Shown here: positions 8,568 to 15,891 of the stretch, in pieces
Layout: every line of letters begins with the position of its first letter
Numbering within the stretch: the first letter of the stretch is position 1
Source of the DNA: Paenibacillus massiliensis 2301065 = DSM 16942
Lineage (GTDB): Bacteria > Bacillota > Bacilli > Paenibacillales > Paenibacillaceae
NCBI RefSeq assembly: GCF_000377505.1
Contig: NZ_KB898186.1
Span: forward strand, 434,001-498,000
Reading direction: 5' to 3'
Length of the DNA: 64,000 nt
Made by a program: the position numbers and the translations under genes
Notes under the pieces: generated by a model
Seen by the model: only the letters and a program-made list of their open reading frames with translations
Databases searched by the model: none
What the model was told of the DNA's origin: nothing

Positions 8568-8918
8568 ATGAAGCTGCTGGACAGTAATGAGAGCAAGAAA
8601 CGAATGTGTCAGATTTATAATGAGATCTCCAAGGAATTGTTCGGCTTCGGTACCACGCTCTTACGGGCTACTGTTGAGAACAATATGGTGACCTTCGTAG
8701 CGAAGCACCGCCGCTCACCTAGATCAGCTGCACTGGAAGGGGAAGCCCCCGGCTTGAAGCTGGAAGTGGATTTCCGAATGTCCATGCTGTTCAAGAAGCG
8801 GCTGCGCGAGCGGCTGGAGCAGGTTATGGAGCTGGAGATTGATGCTTTGCTACGCGATTATGATGCAGCTACACAATGGGCGGTTACGAATGTGATGCTG
8901 AAGGAACCTTCGGCATAG
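8568..8918 (+). CDS. DUF2294 family protein
   Basis: A 116-residue soluble protein matching DUF2294 as recalled: N-terminal helix with KRMCQIYNEISKELFGFGTTLL, a strand pair ENNMVTFVAKH, and a C-terminal helix FKKRLRERLEQVMELEIDALLRDYD. Family members in Bacillota are small cytosolic proteins, sometimes near Na+-driven transport genes, with no settled function. The ATG at 8568 has a weak GAGGGTG site; an in-frame GTG at 8562 is possible. It has its own strong promoter and is separated from the following ABC operon by a stable hairpin. Confidence 0.7.
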   Translation: MKLLDSNESKKRMCQIYNEISKELFGFGTTLLRATVENNMVTFVAKHRRSPRSAALEGEAPGLKLEVDFRMSMLFKKRLRERLEQVMELEIDALLRDYDAATQWAVTNVMLKEPSA

Positions 8919-9016
8919 CCATGATGAATTGCATAGATTGGCTTCTCGGCTTCGGATCTATCTGGGCGGAGGCCCTGTACTGCCTATAGCGGGTGTCGCT
9001 TATTCTTTGTTTACGG

Positions 9017-9066
9017 AGAAAAGCGTTCTTGTTCAACACGACAAGAATGCTTTTCTTTTTTATTTT
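9017..9066 (+). terminator. Strong hairpin terminator before the ABC/purine operon
   Basis: AGAAAAGCGTTCTTGT pairs with ACAAGAATGCTTTTCT across an 8-nt loop, followed by TTTTTTATTTTT. It terminates the DUF2294 unit or acts as an attenuator for the next operon, 40 nt upstream of its first ATG. No recognised riboswitch aptamer precedes it. Confidence 0.85.
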
Positions 9067-9106
9067 TCATAATAAGACCATATTATCCAGCAGGAGGATG
9101 AATCAA

Positions 9107-10174
9107 ATGAAAAAATGGTTAGGCGGAATGGTGACAATGGCGCTTGCGTCCACTCTATTGGCAGGCTGTGGGGGCACTGAGCCAGCAGCCGATGGGGGAG
9201 CATCCAATACGGGAGCCAAGCAGAAGCTGGTCATCTCGACCTGGGGCTTCTCGGAGGATTTCTTCAAGAAGGAAGTGTACGCTCCCTTCGAGCAGGAGCA
9301 TAATGTGGAGATTGTCCTTGAGATGGGGAACAACGCTGAGCGTCTGAACAAGATCCGTCAAGGCAGCTCCGACGTCGATCTGATCTATCTGTCGGATTAT
9401 TATGCGCAACAAGGTATTCAAGAAGGCTTGTTCGAGACGGTCGATCGCTCAAAGCTGACGAATCTAGAGCATGTGTATGACATTGCCAAGGCTCCACTTG
9501 GTGAGGAATATGGTCCTGCCTACACGGTAGGTCGTCTGGGAATTGCCTACAATCCAGGGATGGTATCGAAGGAAGTCACCTCGTGGAGCGATCTGTGGGG
9601 CCCTGAATTCGCAGGCAACGTAACGCTGCCGAATATTACAGCGACGGCTGGACCTATGGTCGTGGATGCAGCTTCCAAGGTAGCCGGAAATGCTGAATTT
9701 AATGAGGATGCTGCCTTCACGAAGCTCGCAGAGCTGAGCCCGAATATCGTGAAGTTCTACAGCCAGACCTCGGAGTTCGTGAATATGTTCAGCCAGGAAG
9801 AGATTGCTGGTGGGCCGATTATGGAAATGTACTTCAAGGATCTGAAGGCGGCGGTACCTGATGCCAAGTTCGTAGCACCATCCGAAGGGGCATATGCCGT
9901 AATGAATACACTGAATATCGTGAAAGGCTCTGATCAGAAGGAACTGGCAGAGGAGTTCATGAACTGGCAGCTGAGCAAGGAAGTACAGGAGAAGTCTGCT
10001 AAAGCCAAAGTAGACTCCCCAGTAAATACCGAAGTGGTACTGTCTGGTGAAGAGACCGAAGGAATTACTTATGGCGCGGACGTAGTTGAGAAGCTGGTGA
10101 AGCTGGATATGGCGTTCGTGAATAGCCAGATGGCAACCTGGACGGACCGCTGGAACCGGGAAATTGCTCAGTGA
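9107..10174 (+). CDS. PotD-like ABC transporter substrate-binding lipoprotein
   Basis: A 355-residue extracellular binding protein. A lysine-containing signal peptide ends in the lipobox LLAGC, making Cys21 the lipid-modified residue, followed by a Gly/Ala-rich linker. The mature part (LVISTWGFSEDFFKKEVYAPFEQEHNVEIVLEMGNNAERLNKIRQGSSDVDLIYLSDYY) has the spermidine/putrescine-type type II periplasmic-binding fold. Start at 9107 has AGGAGG 9 nt upstream. It overlaps the next gene (nucleoside hydrolase) by TGATG, so they are translationally coupled. The operon also holds two permeases, an ATPase and adenine deaminase, suggesting nucleoside or purine binding rather than polyamines; this is inference. 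Confidence 0.85.
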   Translation: MKKWLGGMVTMALASTLLAGCGGTEPAADGGASNTGAKQKLVISTWGFSEDFFKKEVYAPFEQEHNVEIVLEMGNNAERLNKIRQGSSDVDLIYLSDYYAQQGIQEGLFETVDRSKLTNLEHVYDIAKAPLGEEYGPAYTVGRLGIAYNPGMVSKEVTSWSDLWGPEFAGNVTLPNITATAGPMVVDAASKVAGNAEFNEDAAFTKLAELSPNIVKFYSQTSEFVNMFSQEEIAGGPIMEMYFKDLKAAVPDAKFVAPSEGAYAVMNTLNIVKGSDQKELAEEFMNWQLSKEVQEKSAKAKVDSPVNTEVVLSGEETEGITYGADVVEKLVKLDMAFVNSQMATWTDRWNREIAQ

Positions 10175-11112
10175 TGAAGAAAATTATACTGGATGTAGAC
10201 ACAGGAATTGATGATGCACTGGGAATCATTCTGGCCGTCAAGAGCAAGCAGCTCGATATCCAGGCCATTACTACCGTGTGCGGCAATGTATCACTGGAGC
10301 AGGCAACAGTGAATACGGGCAAAGTGCTGGATCTCTTGGGTAGACCGGATATTCCGGTCTACCGTGGGGCGGAGACGCCCCTGATCCGCCCGGAGTTCAA
10401 TGAGACACGTATTCACGGTCAGGATGGGATAGGGGGAGCGCTGCCGTATGCGGTCCCTTCTACTGCTCCTGCTTCAGGGTTCGCTGCCGATCTGATGATT
10501 GAGCATGCACTGAACCTAAAAGGCGGGCAGGACAGGCTTACGCTGGTCTGCACAGGGCCACTCACCAATCTCGCTCATGCACTGCTCAGATATCCTGAGC
10601 TACCCAAGCATATTGAGGAAGTCATCTTTATGGGTGGCGTCATTCATGGCTGCGGCAATGTCACTCCAGTGGCTGAGTACAATATGTACGCGGACCCTGA
10701 GGCGGCACGCATCGTATTCCATGCGGGATTCCGCAAGCTGACTCAGGTCGGTCTGGATGTGACGCGCAAGGCGCTACTTACCGCCGAGCATATTGCTCAG
10801 ATTGCTGATCCACAGATTCGTAATTACGTGGAGCAGAGCACCTCTGAATATACGAAAAGATATGAAGCGCGTAACGGCGTCCGTGCCTGTGCACTGCATG
10901 ATCCGTTGGCTGTTGGCGTTGCCTTATGGCCGGAGCTACTGGACACGAAGCCAATGTATGTGGATATTGAGACATCCAGTCGCCTGTGTGACGGACAGAC
11001 GGTCGGAGATATACAGAATCGTCTTGGTCACCCTCCCAACATGCAGGTCAGCGAGGGTGTTGACCATGAAGCATTTTTGACACGGTTCGTTCATGTGACA
11101 GGACAAATGTAA
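10174..11112 (+). CDS. Nucleoside hydrolase (IunH/Rih-like)
   Basis: A 312-residue enzyme expected to hydrolyse purine or pyrimidine ribonucleosides to base plus ribose. It has the classical Ca2+-binding motif DVDTGIDDALG at residues ~6-16, LVCTGPLTNLAHAL, FMGGVIHGCGNVTPVAEYNMYADPEAA and the late histidine in CALHDPLAVG. Start is at the ATG in the TGATG junction with the binding-protein gene. Its insertion between the binding protein and permease genes ties transport directly to nucleoside cleavage. With adenine deaminase at the operon end, the path nucleoside to adenine to hypoxanthine is plausible. Confidence 0.92.
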   Translation: MKKIILDVDTGIDDALGIILAVKSKQLDIQAITTVCGNVSLEQATVNTGKVLDLLGRPDIPVYRGAETPLIRPEFNETRIHGQDGIGGALPYAVPSTAPASGFAADLMIEHALNLKGGQDRLTLVCTGPLTNLAHALLRYPELPKHIEEVIFMGGVIHGCGNVTPVAEYNMYADPEAARIVFHAGFRKLTQVGLDVTRKALLTAEHIAQIADPQIRNYVEQSTSEYTKRYEARNGVRACALHDPLAVGVALWPELLDTKPMYVDIETSSRLCDGQTVGDIQNRLGHPPNMQVSEGVDHEAFLTRFVHVTGQM

Positions 11113-11123
11113 AGGAGTTAGTC

Positions 11124-11945
11124 ATGAAGAAAACGTACTTGTACTGGCTGCTGCTTCCGGGACTGCTCTTTTTGATGGTATTTATGATCATTCCGATCGT
11201 ACTGACGATCGGCTCGACCTTTGTCCGGGACAGCTCGTTCTCACTTGAGGGCTATCTTCATTTCTTCAAGGACCCTTACTTTCTGAAAATATTGCTGACT
11301 ACGCTGCAGGTCAGTGTCATTACGACCCTGATTTGCATTGTAATGGGCTTCCCCACAGCTTACTATATCTCGCAAAAGGCACCCCGGCGCAAGGGTATCC
11401 TATTGGCCTTGGCGATCTTCCCGCTGCTTACGAGCCCCGTAGTACGCTCCTTCAGCTGGATGGTGATTTTGGGCCGCAAGGGGCTGCTGAATAATACGTT
11501 GATCAACCTTGGAATCGTGGATAAGCCGCTGGAGATTCTATACACCCCGACTGCTATGGTCATCGGTCTGGTGCACTTATTCCTGCCGCTGATGATCATC
11601 TCATTGGTCGGTGTGCTGGAGAATATTGATCATGATCTGATCCGGGCCGCACAGAGTCTGGGAGCATCGCGTATTGCGGCCTTCCGCAAAATTGTCTTCC
11701 CGCTCGCTGTGCCGGGGCTCATCATCGGCGGCATTCTCGTCTTCGTAGGTAGCCTGACTGCATATACTACGCCGGCCTTGCTGGGAGGCAAGCAGCGTGT
11801 CATCGCTACATTTTTGTATCAGAATGCCATGACACTGAACGATTGGTATCTGGCTTCGGTCATCGCGACCATTATGATCGTTATTACATTTCTGGTTATC
11901 GGCTTGGTGAATAAGGGAGCCGCCAGACTGAATCCGAAGGGGTAG
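11124..11945 (+). CDS. ABC transporter permease (PotB-like)
   Basis: A 273-residue inner-membrane permease with about six helices and the binding-protein-dependent transport signature near the C-terminal third (IRAAQSLGASRIAAFRKIVFPLAVPGLIIG), the EAA loop that contacts the ATPase. It resembles PotB/PotH of polyamine-type importers. AAAGGAG lies 7 nt before the ATG. It is followed after 7 nt by the second permease gene. Confidence 0.9.
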   Translation: MKKTYLYWLLLPGLLFLMVFMIIPIVLTIGSTFVRDSSFSLEGYLHFFKDPYFLKILLTTLQVSVITTLICIVMGFPTAYYISQKAPRRKGILLALAIFPLLTSPVVRSFSWMVILGRKGLLNNTLINLGIVDKPLEILYTPTAMVIGLVHLFLPLMIISLVGVLENIDHDLIRAAQSLGASRIAAFRKIVFPLAVPGLIIGGILVFVGSLTAYTTPALLGGKQRVIATFLYQNAMTLNDWYLASVIATIMIVITFLVIGLVNKGAARLNPKG

Positions 11946-11952
11946 GTGGATT

Positions 11953-12741
11953 ATGAAGGACAAACAATATGGACTTGGCTTGTTCAGTCTGCTGGTCTTC
12001 GTGTTCCTGCTGGGCCCGCTTCTGATTATTTCGGCCACATCCTTTGAGCCAGGCACAGTGCTGAAGTTCCCGCCGGAGGGCTTCTCCTTGCGGTGGTATG
12101 AGAACATATTCGAGGTCAGCATGTTCATGAAGACCTTCAAGACCTCCATGATCGTATCGTTGTGCGGCAATGTGCTGGCGCTACTGCTGGGCGTACCAGC
12201 GGCTTATGCGCTGAGTCGCTTCTCCTTTCGGGGCAAAGCACTGCTTAACGCCATATTTCTCTCGCCTGTACTGATTCCGGGAATCGTGCTGGGCTTCACA
12301 CTGCTGAAATACCTGATTGTCGTATATCAGCTGCCGATCTATGCCGGACTCCTGATCGGTCATACGGTCATTATGCTGCCGTTCATTATTCGGGTTATCG
12401 CCTCCAGCCTGTCCAACTTCGATTTTGCTATTGAGGAGGCGGCGCTGAGTCTGGGGGCGGGCCGCTTCGAGACCTTCGTGAAGGTTGTGCTGCCTAATAT
12501 CCGCTCAGGGATTATTGCGGCGGTGTTGATTGCTTTCCTGGAATCCTTCAACAATGTAGACATCTCTGTATTCATGACGGGTCCAGGCTTCAGTACACTG
12601 CCGATTCAGATGTTGACCTATGTAGAGAACTATTTTGACCCGACCATTGCCGCATTGTCTGTGCTGCTGATGGTGTTGACGGGTGTGCTGATGTTCGTGA
12701 TCGAGCGAATGATGGGATTATCATATTTCACTAAAAGGTAA
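11953..12741 (+). CDS. ABC transporter permease (PotC-like)
   Basis: A 262-residue permease partnering the previous one. About six helices; the EAA loop reads EEAALSLGAGRFETFVKVVLPNIRSGIIAAVL. The segment NNVDISVFMTGPGFSTLPIQMLTYVE is typical of PotC/PotI-type subunits. GTGGATT precedes the start and the gap to the upstream gene is 7 nt, so the two permeases are probably made together. Confidence 0.9.
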   Translation: MKDKQYGLGLFSLLVFVFLLGPLLIISATSFEPGTVLKFPPEGFSLRWYENIFEVSMFMKTFKTSMIVSLCGNVLALLLGVPAAYALSRFSFRGKALLNAIFLSPVLIPGIVLGFTLLKYLIVVYQLPIYAGLLIGHTVIMLPFIIRVIASSLSNFDFAIEEAALSLGAGRFETFVKVVLPNIRSGIIAAVLIAFLESFNNVDISVFMTGPGFSTLPIQMLTYVENYFDPTIAALSVLLMVLTGVLMFVIERMMGLSYFTKR

Positions 12742-12756
12742 TGGAGGTGCAGCCAC

Positions 12757-13818
12757 ATGGCATTGCTGACATTGGATCATGTATCCGTTGCATACGAGAA
12801 TCAGCTGATACTTAAGGATTTTGATCTCAAGCTGGAAAAGGGTCAGCTCTTGTCCTTGCTCGGACCAAGCGGCTGTGGCAAGACGACGACACTGCGTCTG
12901 ATCGCAGGCTTCCTGGAGGCGAAGCAGGGTCAATTCCTCTTCGGTGGGAAGGACTATACCCGTGTTCCGGTGAACAAGCGGAATTTTGGATTCGTATTCC
13001 AGAGCTACGCCCTGTTCCCGCATTTGTCGATCTTCGACAATGTTGCGTTCGGACTTCGACTGCGCAAGGTCAAGGAGGACGAAGTGAAGCGCCGTGTAAT
13101 GTCCATGCTGGACACAGTAAGCCTTACTGGCTTCGAGAAGCGCTTCCCTGCCGAGCTGTCTGGTGGACAGCGGCAGCGTGTAGCGATTGCCCGCGCACTC
13201 GTCATTGAACCGGATCTGCTTCTGTTTGACGAGCCGCTGAGCAATCTGGATGCGAACCTGCGGGTGAACATGCGCGTGGAGATTCGTCGGATTCAGCAGG
13301 AGTTAGGGATTACGACCGTCTACGTATCTCATGATCAGGAGGAATGCTTCTCGATCTCCGATCAGGTCGCCATTATGAACAAGGGGAATATCGAGCAGCT
13401 TGATGCGCCTCCGGCTATCTTCAAATATCCAGCGACCGAATTCGTGGCTCGTTTTATCGGCTTCAATAACTTCCTGGAGTTCGACGGCCCTGCCGTAGAG
13501 GAAGGAGAGCATCTGCGCCTGACAGCGGGTGACAGCACGTTCCGGCTCACGCGCAATCCAGGTACCGCTACGATAGGTGCACGCAAGGGAGCTATCCGTC
13601 CAGATGACCTCGTCATTCGTGATGCTGTAGGTGAACTGGAAGACAATGAGCTAGCCGGAATTGTCAAGGTCAGTACGTACCTGGGGCGCAGCTATCAATA
13701 TGTCATTGAGACGGCTCATGGTAGCTTCACCGCCAACCAGGAAATGGACACTCCATATCAGAGCGGACAGCAGGTACGTCTATATGTGCCGCAAGACAAA
13801 ATGGTACTGGTGCAATGA
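12757..13818 (+). CDS. ABC transporter ATP-binding protein (PotA-like)
   Basis: A 353-residue ATPase. Walker A GPSGCGKTTT (~residue 33), Q-loop in FGFVFQSYALFPH, signature LSGGQRQRVAIARAL, Walker B LLLFDEPLSNLD, switch histidine in YVSHDQEE. Residues ~235-353 form a TOBE-type regulatory domain (FIGFNNFLEF ... GAIRPDDLVI), as in CUT1/polyamine importers. AATGGAGGTG precedes the ATG. The stop overlaps the upstream in-frame ATG of the adenine deaminase frame by ATGA. Confidence 0.93.
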   Translation: MALLTLDHVSVAYENQLILKDFDLKLEKGQLLSLLGPSGCGKTTTLRLIAGFLEAKQGQFLFGGKDYTRVPVNKRNFGFVFQSYALFPHLSIFDNVAFGLRLRKVKEDEVKRRVMSMLDTVSLTGFEKRFPAELSGGQRQRVAIARALVIEPDLLLFDEPLSNLDANLRVNMRVEIRRIQQELGITTVYVSHDQEECFSISDQVAIMNKGNIEQLDAPPAIFKYPATEFVARFIGFNNFLEFDGPAVEEGEHLRLTAGDSTFRLTRNPGTATIGARKGAIRPDDLVIRDAVGELEDNELAGIVKVSTYLGRSYQYVIETAHGSFTANQEMDTPYQSGQQVRLYVPQDKMVLVQ

Positions 13819-13832
13819 AGGAGAATCCGGAT

Positions 13833-15554
13833 ATGCGTGAAATGCGAGCGGACAAGCTAATTAAGCAAGTGAAGGTGTACAATAGTTACTTCAGACGCTT
13901 CGAGGAAGGGAATGTCGCTGTACTGGATGGCCGCTTCATCTATATTGGCGATCGAGGGCAAGAGACGTTCCAGACGGCTGAGGTCATAGATGGTGGCGGA
14001 AAATACATGGTTCCTGGGCTCATTGACATTCATCTGCATATTGAGAGCTCCATGGTGACACCAGCCTCGTTCTCTCATGGGCTGATCCGCAGTGGGGTGA
14101 CAAGCATTGTCCCCGAGCCGCATGAGATGGCGAACGTGTTCGGACTTGAAGGCATCGAAGAGATGATGGCTGTCAGCAAGTCATGTACCGCAGATATGTT
14201 CTATTCGATCCCCAGCTCCGTCCCGGCTACGGGCCTAGAGACAACAGGGGGCGAAATTGATATCCCCGAGATTGAGGCGCTCTTGCAGACGGGCGAGATG
14301 ATCTGCCTCGGAGAGATCATGAATTACGTAGATGTCATCCGGGCTCCTGAGAGCAAGACGAACCGGATTCTGGAGTATGTACGAATGCATCACCCGGATC
14401 TCATCATCGAAGGCCATACGCCTAAGCTGCTTGATCTGGATCTACACCAGCTCATCAGCGCGGGTATTGGCTCGGATCATACGCATCAGAGCATTGAGGG
14501 TATGACAGCTCGCATCGCCGCGGGCATGTTCATCGAGATTCAGGAGAAGTCGATGACCGCTGAAGTGATGGACTATCTCATTCGTGAGGATGTGCATCAG
14601 CATTTCTGCTTCGTAACGGATGATGTGATGCCGGACTCCTTCATCGAGCACGGGCATCTGGATCACATTGTGCGCAAGGCAATTGGCATGGGAATGAAGC
14701 CCGAGCACGCGATCTATGCAGCTACGTTCACCCCGGCATCACGGATGCGGATGCATGATCGTGGCAGTATCTCGCCAGGGAAGGTGGCGGATTTTGTCTT
14801 GCTGTCGGATCTGGAGTCTTTTGCGATTGCACAGGTCTACAAGGACGGCAACAAGGTCTATGATCATACGGAGGAGTATCGGCAGGAGCGTCATATCGGA
14901 GCGTTCCCTGAGCACTTCTACCGGAGCGTGAAGCTGGAGAAGCTGTCAGAAGCGGACTTCTGCATTCATACCAGTGAGGCAGAGGGTGAGCACAGCTGCC
15001 GGATGATGGTCGTGAAGGATGGCTCGACGTTCACGGAGGAGGCTGTCGTCACGGTTCCAGTGAAGGATGGACAGGTGAAGTGGGAGGGCAGTGGCCATGC
15101 TTTGATCGCTACCTTCGAGCGCTATGGCAAGAATGGGAACCGTGCTTATGGACTCATTGGTGGGGATACCATTCAGCGTGGAGCGATTGCTACGACCTAC
15201 TCACACGACAATCATAATCTACTGGTCATTGGACATAGCGTGCCGGATATGATCCTCGCCGCGAATACCGTCATTGAGAGTCAAGGTGGATTCTGTGTAG
15301 TGGATAGCGGACAGATCAAGTCGCATCTGAAGCTTCCTGTAGGTGGTATTCTGACCGAGGAACCGCTGGAGGAGGTCGCTGTGCAGGTGGAAGAGCTGCG
15401 CGCAGCGATGCTTCATCTGGGATATCGACATTACAACCCCATTATGTCCCTGAGTACGCATTCGCTTCCAGTCAGTCCGGCTCTGAAGATTACGGATTAT
15501 GGACTGATTGATGTGAATGAAGGCAAGGTTGTGCCGTTGATTGTACAACGTTGA
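13833..15554 (+). CDS. ade: Adenine deaminase
   Basis: A 573-residue amidohydrolase-fold enzyme converting adenine to hypoxanthine and ammonia. Metal-binding and active-site blocks are present: IDIHLHIESSM, PEPHEMANV, GEIMNY, IEGHTP, SDHTHQSIEG and FVTDD, followed by the C-terminal domain with ATTYSHDNHNLLVIG. All match AdeC of Bacillota. ATG 13833 has AAGGAG at 9 nt; an ATG at 13815 overlapping the ATPase stop is an alternative giving 579 residues. Last gene of the transport/hydrolase operon, followed by repeats and a terminator. Confidence 0.93.
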   Translation: MREMRADKLIKQVKVYNSYFRRFEEGNVAVLDGRFIYIGDRGQETFQTAEVIDGGGKYMVPGLIDIHLHIESSMVTPASFSHGLIRSGVTSIVPEPHEMANVFGLEGIEEMMAVSKSCTADMFYSIPSSVPATGLETTGGEIDIPEIEALLQTGEMICLGEIMNYVDVIRAPESKTNRILEYVRMHHPDLIIEGHTPKLLDLDLHQLISAGIGSDHTHQSIEGMTARIAAGMFIEIQEKSMTAEVMDYLIREDVHQHFCFVTDDVMPDSFIEHGHLDHIVRKAIGMGMKPEHAIYAATFTPASRMRMHDRGSISPGKVADFVLLSDLESFAIAQVYKDGNKVYDHTEEYRQERHIGAFPEHFYRSVKLEKLSEADFCIHTSEAEGEHSCRMMVVKDGSTFTEEAVVTVPVKDGQVKWEGSGHALIATFERYGKNGNRAYGLIGGDTIQRGAIATTYSHDNHNLLVIGHSVPDMILAANTVIESQGGFCVVDSGQIKSHLKLPVGGILTEEPLEEVAVQVEELRAAMLHLGYRHYNPIMSLSTHSLPVSPALKITDYGLIDVNEGKVVPLIVQR

Positions 15555-15618
15555 TTGTTCAGTAATGGTTGTTTAGCAATGGTTATTCAGAAATGTTTAT
15601 TCAAAATGATTGTTTAAT
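15555..15618. repeat. Degenerate 14-bp tandem repeats
   Basis: Four to five copies of a unit like TTGTTCAGTAATGG follow the adenine deaminase stop (TTGTTTAGCAATGG, TTATTCAGAAATGT, TTATTCAAAATGAT). They are non-coding and lie before the terminator. Confidence 0.6.
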
Positions 15619-15623
15619 AAGGA

Positions 15624-15663
15624 AAGCCAGGGAACTCCCGCGAAGGAGTCACCTGGCTTTTTG
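15624..15663 (+). terminator. Terminator of the ABC/purine operon
   Basis: AAGCCAGG (15624-15632) pairs with CCTGGCTT (15652-15659), with an inner ACTCC/GGAGT pair, then TTTT. Confidence 0.88.
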
Positions 15664-15891
15664 GTAGTGAGTAGCTACAGAGTAGCTTGGAACGAATAAT
15701 TAAGAGTAAATAAATGCTTGAGTGAAAGTAAGCAAGTATGGCAGTGAGATGATAGTGTACTGGTGCTAGTACTGAATGTTTGTAGCCGCAAGGGGGACTT
15801 CATCAGTACGCATACTGTGACTGACATCCATTTAAGCATCAGCTAATATACAGTTTGGCTTACTTTGTGACACTCAGCCTTAATTCTGTCC
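15664..15891. other. Intergenic region, nothing recognised
   Basis: About 230 nt between the plus-strand terminator and the stop of the minus-strand GH94 gene. No open frame with a ribosome binding site and no clear hairpin were seen. Confidence 0.4.

Noticed and set aside
8919..9016. Purine, PreQ1 or guanidine riboswitch before the ABC/nucleoside operon
   Set aside because: None of the conserved cores of these classes could be found; only a terminator hairpin is supported.
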